Assembly (NCBI GenBank): GCA_902465755.1
Contig: CABQOK010000021.1
Coordinates: 1-11,435, forward strand
Direction: 5' to 3'
DNA from: an uncultured Anaerococcus sp.
GTDB lineage: Bacteria > Bacillota > Clostridia > Tissierellales > Peptoniphilaceae
Length of the DNA stretch: 11,435 nucleotides
The notes under the pieces are model-generated. The model saw only the letters and a program-made list of their open reading frames with translations, searched no databases and was not told the origin of the DNA. Both the position numbers and the translations under genes were made by a program. Each line of letters opens with the position of its first letter. Position 1 is the first letter of the stretch. This document shows, in pieces, positions 1-7,071 of the stretch.

Positions 1-55
1 TAAGAGAACCTTCTAACGATGGTACGATGATTATTCATAGTTTTGCAACAGCCCC
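1..55. mobile_element. Possible end of an insertion sequence (partial)
   Basis: Positions 41-55 read TTTTGCAACAGCCCC, which on the other strand is GGGGCTGTTGCAAAA. This resembles the terminal inverted repeats of several IS families (IS6-type ends such as GGnnCTGTTGCAAA, and IS1182-like ends). If so, the element extends left out of the window and its outer edge lies about 8 bases past the brnQ stop codon. No transposase coding can be read in the 55 bases and the partner repeat is not visible. The family cannot be fixed and the call rests on motif resemblance alone. Confidence 0.35.
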
Positions 56-63
56 TTTTTCTT

Positions 64-1407
64 TTAATATTTTTGTCTAACTTTTTCTACTTCTACTTCT
101 CTAGCAAAAACTTTTACTAATAGGCTTGTAAGTCCAACTACTATTAGGGTTGGTAAGAGCCAAGAAAGTCCTGTGTCATACATTGGTAGGTCTTGTACTA
201 GACTTGTTACAGGTCCAAGACTTAGGTGGAAGGTCTTATCCATCACTTCTACTAAAGGAAGTCCAACTGATACAGCAGCTGCTGCAAGATAGGATTCTCT
301 AGTAAAGTGAAGGAAGCTTTGGCTTATTCCCAATACTATTAGAACTAGGGCAACTGGGTATATTATTTGTAATAATGGTACAGAAAACTCAAGGAGTTTG
401 TTTAGGCCGAAGTTTGCCATTATGAATGAGAATAGGGTCCACACACATACCCAAGCCTTGTAGGATAGTCTGTCATTAAATAACTTCTCGAAATATTCTC
501 CACCAGAGCTTATTAAACCAACACAAGTTGTAAGACAAGCTAGGGTAAATATAAAGGCTAGTAGTACTAGACCGAAATCTCCGAGGGCAAGTTTTATAGA
601 TTCAGTAAGAACTTGGGCCCCATTTTCAAGACCTACAAACTTAGCACTTCCTATCATACCTATAGTTGATAGCATCCAGTAAACTACAAACAATACGCTA
701 CCTGCTACAAGTCCTGCCTTCACCTCATATTTTGTAACTTCCTTCTCATCATCTATACCAAATCTTCTTATAGCTTGGGCTATTACGAAGCCAAAGTTAA
801 GCGCTGCTACGGCATCCATTGTGTCATAACCTGAGAGGAACCCTTTTGTCACTGGAGATGTGAGATAATCTCCTGTAGGAGCTGCCACACTTTTATCCAT
901 TGTCACTATCTTAAAGAACATAAAGGCTATCAACAAGAGGAGGGCTGGAGTTAAGAACTTTCCTACTCTTTCGACAAGCTTACTTGGTCTTAGGCATATT
1001 GCTAAGGCTATAGCAAAGAAGACGAAGGTATAAACTAATCTTGCTAGGTTCATGTTGAAAGATTCTGGTATATAAGGAGCTATGGCCATCTCGAATGGAA
1101 CTGATCCTGCTCTTGGTATTCCGAGTCCTGGTCCTATTGATAAATATATAGCTGTTGTGAAAACTAGGGCAAATACTGGACCTACCCTATTAGCTAGGTT
1201 CGATAGACCATTTGTCTTTCCTACTACTATAGCTCCTAAAACAGGAAATACTACGGCAGTAACGCTAAAAGCTAATAGGGAAATAAAGGTTGCTTTTCCT
1301 GCCATGTTACCTAAAAGAGGTGGAAAGATTAGGTTTCCTGCTCCAAAGAACAGACCGAAAAGCATTATGCTCACTTGTAAAAATTGACTTCTTGATAATT
1401 TTTTCAT
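64..1407 (-). CDS. brnQ: Branched-chain amino acid carrier BrnQ (LIVCS family)
   Basis: This is a cation-coupled importer of leucine, isoleucine and valine in the cell membrane. The protein is hydrophobic throughout, with about 12 membrane segments, and carries the family's N-terminal signature FGLFFGAGNLIFPP (about residues 17-30). The open frame runs up to 1434, but I place the start at 1407 (MKKLSRSQF), because GGAGG at 1413-1417 sits 5 bases before that ATG. The resulting 447 residues are normal for the family and the gene looks intact. It is a single-gene unit with a consensus promoter and an isoleucine-type T-box leader, so it should be switched on when charged tRNA-Ile runs low. The leader implies isoleucine is the sensed amino acid; transport of all three branched-chain amino acids is family knowledge. 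No terminator is seen after the stop; instead an IS-like end lies 8 bases away. Confidence 0.93.
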   Translation of the reverse strand: MKKLSRSQFLQVSIMLFGLFFGAGNLIFPPLLGNMAGKATFISLLAFSVTAVVFPVLGAIVVGKTNGLSNLANRVGPVFALVFTTAIYLSIGPGLGIPRAGSVPFEMAIAPYIPESFNMNLARLVYTFVFFAIALAICLRPSKLVERVGKFLTPALLLLIAFMFFKIVTMDKSVAAPTGDYLTSPVTKGFLSGYDTMDAVAALNFGFVIAQAIRRFGIDDEKEVTKYEVKAGLVAGSVLFVVYWMLSTIGMIGSAKFVGLENGAQVLTESIKLALGDFGLVLLAFIFTLACLTTCVGLISSGGEYFEKLFNDRLSYKAWVCVWTLFSFIMANFGLNKLLEFSVPLLQIIYPVALVLIVLGISQSFLHFTRESYLAAAAVSVGLPLVEVMDKTFHLSLGPVTSLVQDLPMYDTGLSWLLPTLIVVGLTSLLVKVFAREVEVEKVRQKY

Positions 1408-1412
1408 TATTT

Positions 1413-1417
1413 CCTCC
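1413..1417 (-). promoter_or_regulatory. brnQ ribosome binding site that sets the start
   Basis: GGAGG on the minus strand is followed by AAATA and the ATG at 1407. The upstream in-frame ATG at 1434 has no comparable site, so the 9-residue extension is probably not translated. Confidence 0.85.
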
Positions 1418-1446
1418 ATAAAATATATTAACAATACTTATCCATT

Positions 1447-1479
1447 AAAAAAGTCCCTTGCCTAAAATAGACAAAGGAC
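1447..1479 (-). terminator. T-box-controlled terminator before brnQ
   Basis: On the minus strand GTCCTTTG (1479-1472) pairs with CAAGGGAC (1460-1453), 8 pairs with one wobble, followed by six T. The 5' arm also contains CCTTT, which the T-box antiterminator needs for pairing with AAAGG at 1502-1498, so the two folds exclude each other. Confidence 0.92.
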
Positions 1480-1713
1480 GAAAATTCCGCGTTACCACCT
1501 TTATTCTTATATAGAAATATAAGCTCTCAAGCATCAAACAATGCCGGGTTTTGATAACGCCAACCATGGCGACACATCTTACTTAGTTCAGACGTGCAAA
1601 AGAAAAATGATTTTCGAACTTACTTCCAAGATTGGATTTCACCTAACTCCAACTCTCTGTGCTCTTTCATAAGCCTACTCTTTTTTTCATAATTTTTCTA
1701 AATAATTACTGTT
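1447..1713 (-). promoter_or_regulatory. T-box leader, isoleucine specifier (AUC)
   Basis: This is a tRNA-sensing leader of brnQ. The conserved T-box AAAGGTGGTAACGCGG lies at 1502-1487. Its UGGU bulge fits an ACCA tRNA end, as expected for tRNA-Ile with discriminator A. Stem III is the perfect hairpin CTTATAT-TTCT-ATATAAG (1523-1506). Stem I has the 5' AGUA (1679-1676), the helix GGCUUAU (1675-1669) with GUAAGUU (1623-1617), and the distal run from AGAGAG to GGTGAAA. The 3' side of the specifier loop reads GAA-A-AUC-A, placing the specifier AUC (Ile) at 1611-1609. The helix below it pairs GAAAAA (1688-1683) with UUUUUC (1607-1602). A later GAACTAAG (1589-1582) could suggest CUA (Leu), but it lacks the right spacing and helix support. 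Uncharged tRNA-Ile should stabilise the antiterminator and let brnQ be transcribed. Confidence 0.93.
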
Positions 1714-1719
1714 GACTAT

Positions 1720-1748
1720 ATTATAAGACCATCTCTTTAATTTGTCAA
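1720..1748 (-). promoter_or_regulatory. Consensus sigma-A promoter of the brnQ T-box unit
   Basis: TTGACA (1748-1743), a spacer of exactly 17 bases and TATAAT (1725-1720) form a perfect housekeeping promoter on the minus strand. Transcription should start near 1713, giving a leader of about 305 bases before the brnQ ATG. It lies about 70 bases past the kdgT stop, so brnQ is its own transcription unit. Confidence 0.92.
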
Positions 1749-1816
1749 ATCTTTTCTAATAAAAATTTAAAATATTTTATAAAATACATGTAAATACTTG
1801 CTTAAAGCTATACTTA

Positions 1817-2755
1817 TTAATTTTTATTTACTCTTCCCCTAGCCCAGCAGGAAGTGATAAGGGGAGTAAGTATTATAGTAATAACTACAGATGATGCCAC
1901 CTGGGCTGTCGCCACTCCCACAAGGGGAAGATAAGATGGATCAATCTCTGCTATAATTTGTGGGACAGCAACAGCATTGGCTCCAGTAGAAGAAAGGGCC
2001 CAAGCAGCATGCCCTGGTCTCTTGTTAATATAAATATCTGCCAGAACAGTAAGAGAACCTATTACAAAAATCACTATAAAAGCAAGAATTATTCCAGAAA
2101 ATCCTGCCCTATAAATATCTGTCAGATTAATAGCAGAACCCATAGAAAACCCTAAAAATGGAATAATGGCCTTCTGAGCAAGCTTAAGAGAGCTAGAAAT
2201 ATCCCTATCAATATTACCAAGAACCATACCAATAAATACAGGAAGAAGAGCATCGATCATAGCCCTTAGAGGAATACTGGCAATACCAGACATGCCAAGC
2301 ACCAGCATAGAAAGCATGGGTCCTGTGATAAGACTAGTAAATCCTGCCAAAGCCTGGTCCAAATCATCCCCATAGTCGATATTTAAGCTGATAAAGACAG
2401 AGTTGTTGTGATTAAGACAAGCACAAACTAGGGCAAGGATAGAAATGCCAAATATTCCCTCTCTTCCAAAAATAGTAGAAACTAGGAAAATTATTATTAA
2501 GGCCGCCCCGATTCGAGCTAGAGCCATAACAGAAAATCTCCTAAAAATTTCCCCTACAGATGATATCCTAATCTGAGAACCTGCCGCAAGCAAATTGATC
2601 CCCATCAAAGTCTTCATCCCACGGTTTGTAAAAAGCGCCTCAGTAAAAACACCAAAGTGTAAGATACTAGGAACAAATGTATTAATTAAAGCAGCAAGAA
2701 TCAAAGGAACCATCATATTTCCCGCTGGTATTTTCTTTATAAAGCTCTTAAGCAT
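1817..2755 (-). CDS. kdgT: 2-keto-3-deoxygluconate permease (KdgT family)
   Basis: This is a membrane carrier for 2-keto-3-deoxygluconate (KDG), probably with a cation. At 312 residues it is near the usual family length and strongly hydrophobic, with about 10 membrane segments. It matches KdgT from end to end: the opening IPAGNMMVPLILAALINTF (about 9-27), the middle GMVLGNIDRD (about 176-185), and the C-terminal STGANAVAVPQIIAEIDPSY. The start at 2755 is supported by AAAGGAG five bases upstream. It lies downstream of the TRAP genes but beyond a terminator, so it is either a separate unit or reached by read-through. KDG is the end product of the UxaC-UxaB-UxaA route, so importing it feeds the same pathway. 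No convincing terminator follows the stop. The exact substrate is inferred from family and context. Confidence 0.9.
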   Translation of the reverse strand: MLKSFIKKIPAGNMMVPLILAALINTFVPSILHFGVFTEALFTNRGMKTLMGINLLAAGSQIRISSVGEIFRRFSVMALARIGAALIIIFLVSTIFGREGIFGISILALVCACLNHNNSVFISLNIDYGDDLDQALAGFTSLITGPMLSMLVLGMSGIASIPLRAMIDALLPVFIGMVLGNIDRDISSSLKLAQKAIIPFLGFSMGSAINLTDIYRAGFSGIILAFIVIFVIGSLTVLADIYINKRPGHAAWALSSTGANAVAVPQIIAEIDPSYLPLVGVATAQVASSVVITIILTPLITSCWARGRVNKN

Positions 2756-2793
2756 ATTGGCTCCTTTCTACTTGTTAAATATCTTTAAATATA

Positions 2794-2799
2794 ATTATA
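2794..2799 (-). promoter_or_regulatory. Possible -10 element for kdgT
   Basis: A perfect TATAAT on the minus strand overlaps the end of the dctM terminator, about 38 bases before the kdgT ATG, which would leave a leader of about 30 bases. No good -35 hexamer is found at 15 to 18 bases, so this may only be AT-rich sequence. Confidence 0.3.
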
Positions 2800-2844
2800 A
2801 AAATAATGATGCAGAATAAATTATCTTTACCCTACATCATTATT
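2799..2844 (-). terminator. Rho-independent terminator closing the uxa-TRAP operon
   Basis: On the minus strand AATAATGATGTAG (2844-2832) pairs with CTGCATCATTATT (2814-2802), 13 pairs with one wobble, around a 17-base loop, and runs into TTTTT. It starts 25 bases after the dctM stop. The stem is long but AT-rich, so some read-through into kdgT is plausible. Confidence 0.82.
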
Positions 2845-2868
2845 ATACTCATTCGTACTCTTACTATT

Positions 2869-4158
2869 CTAACTAATTAGGCTAGGAAGAACTAGCGATA
2901 TTTGTGGTACAAATGTAACTAACATCAATACTATAAACATTATTACATATATATACTTCATACTAACGGCAAGTTTCTCGAATTTAATATCTGATATAGC
3001 AGATCCCAAGAATAGGGTAGCTCCTACCGGTGGTGTTAGAAGACCAACACCGAGGTTTAGTATAAGCAAAGTACCAAATTGTACAGGGTCAACTCCAATG
3101 GATTGTGCAATTGGAAGTAATATTGGTGTAGCTATTAATATTATTGGTGACATATCCATTAATGTACCCAGAACTAAGAGCAAGATATTAATCATTACTA
3201 ATATTACGTAAGGGTTTGTTGAAAATCCATATATGCTAGATGAAACTAAGGCAGGAACCTTCAAGTAGGCTAAGAGCCAACCGAATGCATTTGATGTGGC
3301 TATTAGTAATATTATCATAGCTACCGTCTTAGCTGAGCTTGTAGCTACTTCAAATATGTCCTTCATTGTCATTTCTTTATAAATAAATACAGAAACAATA
3401 AATGACCAAACGCAAGCGAGGGCAGCAGATTCAGTAGCTGTTATGATTCCTGTTGTTACTCCTATAACTACTATAATTATTGAAAATAATCCCCAAAGTG
3501 CATCTACAAATGCCTTGCCGAATACTTTTATATCAAATTTTTCTCCTACAGCATAATTATTTTTCTTAGCAACTATGTAGCTGTAGATCATTAATGCTAA
3601 TCCAAGTATTACACCTGGCAATATACCTGCGATAAATAAGGCACCAACAGAAATTCCTCCTGCTACCATTGAATAAATTACCATATTATGTGAAGGAGGT
3701 ATAAGAAGCCCTGTAACAGAGCTTGCCATGGTTATATCAGTGGCAAACTTTTTGTCATAGCCTTTTTTCTCCATCTCTGGAATCATAATTGGTCCAAGGG
3801 TTGCAGTACAAGCTGTAGATGATCCAGATACTGCTCCGAAAAGCATTGAGGCTAGGACTGTTACCATTGATAGTCCTCCCCTCATCCAACCTACTGTCGC
3901 ATAGGCTAGGTTGATAAGTCTTCTCGCAATACCGCCCCTGCTCATTATATCTCCCATAAGTATGAAAAATGGAATGGCCATCAATGAGTATGAATTAACT
4001 CCTGATATCATATTTTGGAAGACCATTTCTACAGGAATATCCAGATATATACATGTTACAATTGATGATACGCCAATGGCAAGTGCAATTGGTACCCTAA
4101 TTGTTATCAATACGAAAAATGTCAATAATAATATAGCAATAGCTAAATTTGTTTGCAT
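2869..4158 (-). CDS. dctM: TRAP transporter large permease, DctM family
   Basis: This is the ion-coupled translocation subunit of a TRAP importer. At 429 residues it has the typical family length, with about 12 membrane segments. Family features are the FFILMGDIMSRGGIARRL stretch (about 64-81), the GAVSGSSTACTATLGPIMIPEM stretch (about 108-129), and the LIPPSHNMVIYS segment. Its start overlaps the dctQ stop by 16 bases and GAGAGG lies 7 bases upstream, so translation is probably coupled to dctQ. It is the last gene before the operon terminator. Its position behind uxaBAC implies a hexuronate substrate. The family handles organic and sugar acids, but this protein alone does not reveal which. 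Confidence 0.93.
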   Translation of the reverse strand: MQTNLAIAILLLTFFVLITIRVPIALAIGVSSIVTCIYLDIPVEMVFQNMISGVNSYSLMAIPFFILMGDIMSRGGIARRLINLAYATVGWMRGGLSMVTVLASMLFGAVSGSSTACTATLGPIMIPEMEKKGYDKKFATDITMASSVTGLLIPPSHNMVIYSMVAGGISVGALFIAGILPGVILGLALMIYSYIVAKKNNYAVGEKFDIKVFGKAFVDALWGLFSIIIVVIGVTTGIITATESAALACVWSFIVSVFIYKEMTMKDIFEVATSSAKTVAMIILLIATSNAFGWLLAYLKVPALVSSSIYGFSTNPYVILVMINILLLVLGTLMDMSPIILIATPILLPIAQSIGVDPVQFGTLLILNLGVGLLTPPVGATLFLGSAISDIKFEKLAVSMKYIYVIMFIVLMLVTFVPQISLVLPSLIS

Positions 4159-4607
4159 AGTTTTACCTCTCTTATAATTGTTGATATTAGAACAATAATT
4201 CCAAATATTGGTACTGCCATATATATAACACTAGAAGGTAAATTAATACCAGTTACTATGTTGTTGTGACCTAGTCTTACCAAACTCATCCCTTTAAATA
4301 CAGCGCAAAATCCGAATATTATCCATAATATATTTGCAAAGTGATCAAGTAGTCTAACTTTCTTTTCACTTATAAAATTTTCTAATATTGTCATTCTTAT
4401 GTGTATATCATTACTTACACCCAAGGCTCCTGATAGCAAGCAGAACCACACCATTATTAGTAAGGCCAAACTTTCACCCCAAGCTGGTGTACTGCTGAAT
4501 AGATTTCTCATAAGAGCAATGTAGCTTACTACTAGAACCAAAGATATTAAAAATACTGTAATAATTAGACTGAGTATCTTTTCTGATTTTTGCTTAAAAT
4601 TATCCAT
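4143..4607 (-). CDS. dctQ: TRAP transporter small permease, DctQ family
   Basis: This is the small membrane subunit that pairs with DctM. Its 154 residues hold four hydrophobic segments (about 15-35, 45-65, 90-110 and 128-148), the usual DctQ layout, with the loosely conserved WGESLALLIMVWFCLLSGA stretch (about 43-61). Sequence conservation in this family is low, and the call leans on topology and on the position between dctP and dctM. AGGAGG at 4617-4612 overlaps the dctP stop codon and sits 4 bases before the ATG. Confidence 0.9.
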   Translation of the reverse strand: MDNFKQKSEKILSLIITVFLISLVLVVSYIALMRNLFSSTPAWGESLALLIMVWFCLLSGALGVSNDIHIRMTILENFISEKKVRLLDHFANILWIIFGFCAVFKGMSLVRLGHNNIVTGINLPSSVIYMAVPIFGIIVLISTIIREVKLCKQI

Positions 4608-4615
4608 AATTCCTC

Positions 4616-5650
4616 CTACTTAATCTCACTAATTTCATCTATTATGTCTTGGTAATCAGCACCATACTTTTCATAAACTGGTTTAACTCTTTGTCTCCAT
4701 TCTTCAGGGTTTTCTGGAGTAACAACATCTATTCCGCCATCTTTCAATTCTTGAAGTAATCTTTGCTCTTCTTCTTCTGTGAAAGATTTGTTGTATGATT
4801 CTAATTCTTTACCGCATTCTTTTAATAGTTTTTGGTCTTCTTCAGATAATTTTTCCCATGTTCTATCGCTTATTACAAGCATTCCTGGTGAATATGTATG
4901 AGCATCAAGAATGAAATTAGGGGCAACTTCATTGAAGGAGTTTGAAACATATCCTGTTACTGGTTGTTCTGCACCATCTACAACTCCTGTTTGAAGAGAA
5001 GTATAAAGTTCACCAAATGATAGAGGTGTTGGGCTTGCTCCCAATGCTTTTACAGTATCTAGTAAGATCGAAGTCTCAGATACTCTAAGTTTTAATCCTT
5101 CTAGATCTTCTGGCTTTTCTATTTTCTTGTTAGTTACAAAGAAATGTCTGGCTCCTTCTTCCAAATAACAAAGTCCCCTCATTCCGATGTCGCTTTCTAC
5201 CATATCGTCCATAAGTTCACTTCCTATAGGACTATCGAGTACTTTCCATAGCTGATCTCTGCTATCAAATAAATATGGTAAGGCAAATAAGTTTAATTTT
5301 TTAGCTCCAAAATCTCCTACAAAAACAGTATTTGCTCTAAAGATATCCAAAGCTCCCATTTGTACCGCTTGCATTTGGCTTCTCTCATCACCTAATTGTC
5401 CAGAAGCATAAACTTCTATGTAGATTCTGCCTTGACTTTTTTCGTAAACGATTTCAGAATACTTGCTTAGCATTTGACCCATAATTGAATCAAGTGAGTT
5501 TAATTCACCAGCACTCAAAACTATCTCTGCATTATTAGCTTTATCCGTATCTATAGTATCTAGCTCGACATCAGGCTCCTTAAAAGAGCCACATGATGTC
5601 AAGGCTATAGTTAGGAATAATAAAGCTAATGTTCTAATTAACTTTTTCAT
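4616..5650 (-). CDS. dctP: TRAP transporter substrate-binding lipoprotein, DctP family
   Basis: This is the extracellular solute receptor of the TRAP system. The N-terminus is a lipoprotein signal: a KK start, a hydrophobic core, and the lipobox LTSC with Cys20. That is expected in a Gram-positive cell, where the receptor must be anchored to the membrane. The rest follows the DctP fold: the GQLGDERSQMQAVQMGALDI stretch (about 84-103), the LALPYLF-like segment, then GLKLRV with Arg189. That Arg corresponds to the conserved arginine that binds the substrate carboxylate. The helix YTSLQTGVVDGAE follows (about 216-228). The 344 residues are normal for the family. AGGAG overlaps the uxaC stop, 9 bases separate the genes, and the start is clear. 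A sugar-acid ligand, probably galacturonate or glucuronate, is inferred from the operon. Confidence 0.94.
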   Translation of the reverse strand: MKKLIRTLALLFLTIALTSCGSFKEPDVELDTIDTDKANNAEIVLSAGELNSLDSIMGQMLSKYSEIVYEKSQGRIYIEVYASGQLGDERSQMQAVQMGALDIFRANTVFVGDFGAKKLNLFALPYLFDSRDQLWKVLDSPIGSELMDDMVESDIGMRGLCYLEEGARHFFVTNKKIEKPEDLEGLKLRVSETSILLDTVKALGASPTPLSFGELYTSLQTGVVDGAEQPVTGYVSNSFNEVAPNFILDAHTYSPGMLVISDRTWEKLSEEDQKLLKECGKELESYNKSFTEEEEQRLLQELKDGGIDVVTPENPEEWRQRVKPVYEKYGADYQDIIDEISEIK

Positions 5651-5659
5651 TTTTATCTC

Positions 5660-7063
5660 CTAATCAATTCTTATATATTTCTCAGCATTATTAAATGATA
5701 TGTCTTTTACCATTTGACCCAAGTATTCTTCTTTCCATGGATATTGTCCCTTGGCTACCTTATCTCCTATGAAGTTACAGAGGATTCTTCTGAAGTATTC
5801 GTGTCTTGGGTAAGACAAGAAGCTTCTTGAGTCTGTTAGCATTCCTACGAAGTTTGCAAATACTCCTGTTTGGGCAAACATAGTCATTTGTTTTTGCATT
5901 CCGTCTAAGTGATCTGCAAACCACCATGATGTTCCTATTTGTATGTTGGATAGGCCTGTTTCGTTTTCTCTATTAAATGATCCTCCAATAGTAGCTAGTG
6001 GATAGTAGTCATTTTCATTGAGTGAGAATAATAGCATTTTTGGAAGTCCATCACAACTTTCGAAATCACTCATCAAGTTAGCTAAGTTTTCTGCTCTAAG
6101 CTCGTCGTTTACGGCATCATTTCCAACATCAGGACCGAGTTTTTCAAATAGGGCTTTTGAGTTGTCTCTAATGGCTGCTACGTGAATTTCCATTGCCCAA
6201 TCACGCTTCTTGTACTCTTTAGCTAAGAAAGTTAGAAGGGCTGTCTTGTAAGCTTCTTCTTCTACTTTTGTAATTTCTTCGCCATTTATGGCTTTTCTTA
6301 CTATCTCATCCAACTCTTCTTCTCCCTTTTTGATATATGGGAAGTATTTAAGAGCATGGTCACTTGCTGAACACCCATTTTCTTCAAAATAGTTTATCCT
6401 TTTCTCCAAGGCAGTCTTTATATCTTTGAAGCTCTTAATCTCTGTAGCAGAAGCATCTTGAAGCTCTTTTATATAATCCTTGAAGTCTTCTTTTTCGATA
6501 TTTAGGGCCTTATCTGGTCTGAAGGCTGGTTTTACTATTACTTTGAAGTCTTCTTCTTTAAGAAGTTTATGGTATTTAAGATCATCTACTGGATCGTTTG
6601 TTGTGCAAACTGCTTTAACATTTGATCTTTCAATTAGTGATCTTGGTTTGAACTTATCTGTTTGTAGAAGTTCATTTGTCTTTTCGTATATTTCATCAGC
6701 TGTTTCAGGATTAAGTTCTTCTTTTATTCCGAAAAAGTTATTAAGTTCTAAGGCTGTCCAATGATATAGAGGATTTCCCAATAATTTTGGAACTACATAG
6801 GCCCATTTATCAAATTTTTCCTTATCAGTTTTATCTCCCGTGATATAATCTTCTGATATACCACAAGCCCTCATAACACGCCACTTATAGTGATCTCCTC
6901 CAAGCCAAACTTGAGTAATTGAGTCGAAATTTTTGTTTTCATAGATTTCTTTTGCTTCCAGATGACAGTGGAAATCGAATATTGGCATGTCTTTGGCATA
7001 TTTGTGAAAAAGTGTTTTTGCATATTCATTTTCTAAAATAAAATCTTCGTTGATTAATGACAT
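5660..7063 (-). CDS. uxaC: Uronate (glucuronate/galacturonate) isomerase UxaC
   Basis: This enzyme isomerises D-galacturonate to D-tagaturonate and D-glucuronate to D-fructuronate in the cytoplasm. At 467 residues it has the full family length. Key features are DFHCH (30-34), the metal-site motif of this amidohydrolase-related family; GDHYKWRVMRACG (56-68); CTTNDPVDDL (about 153-162); EIHVAAIRDN (about 292-301); and SWWFADHLDG (about 379-388). GGAGG at 4 bases before the ATG overlaps the uxaA stop, 8 bases upstream. It is the first enzymatic step, although third among the operon's enzymes by position. Because uxaB and uxaA accompany it, galacturonate is the likelier substrate. Glucuronate use would also need UxuB and UxuA, which are not in this window. 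Confidence 0.97.
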   Translation of the reverse strand: MSLINEDFILENEYAKTLFHKYAKDMPIFDFHCHLEAKEIYENKNFDSITQVWLGGDHYKWRVMRACGISEDYITGDKTDKEKFDKWAYVVPKLLGNPLYHWTALELNNFFGIKEELNPETADEIYEKTNELLQTDKFKPRSLIERSNVKAVCTTNDPVDDLKYHKLLKEEDFKVIVKPAFRPDKALNIEKEDFKDYIKELQDASATEIKSFKDIKTALEKRINYFEENGCSASDHALKYFPYIKKGEEELDEIVRKAINGEEITKVEEEAYKTALLTFLAKEYKKRDWAMEIHVAAIRDNSKALFEKLGPDVGNDAVNDELRAENLANLMSDFESCDGLPKMLLFSLNENDYYPLATIGGSFNRENETGLSNIQIGTSWWFADHLDGMQKQMTMFAQTGVFANFVGMLTDSRSFLSYPRHEYFRRILCNFIGDKVAKGQYPWKEEYLGQMVKDISFNNAEKYIRID

Positions 7064-7071
7064 TTGTCCTC

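Noticed and set aside
799..805. AAGCGCT in brnQ as a further operator (a similar AAGCGC lies at 2633-2638 in kdgT)
   Set aside because: The flanks do not form the GGAAGCGCTTYC palindrome. Both are explained by Ala-Leu codons.
1082..1387. Plus-strand open frame of 101 codons opposite brnQ
   Set aside because: It is fully antisense to a clear BrnQ, its translation is low-complexity and matches no family, and it has no ribosome site. It is a shadow of the real gene.
1582..1589. GAACTAAG in the T-box leader as a leucine (CUA) specifier loop
   Set aside because: The spacing rule GAA-N-specifier-A would give UAA here. The AUC loop further upstream has supporting helices on both sides, so this is more likely part of stem II.
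1773..1786. Palindrome TATTTTATAAAATA after kdgT as a terminator
   Set aside because: It is made only of A and T with no loop-forming room and no clear following T-run. It is likely a by-product of AT-rich intergenic sequence.
6480..6764. Plus-strand open frame opposite uxaC
   Set aside because: It lies inside a full-length uxaC and has no independent coding signals.
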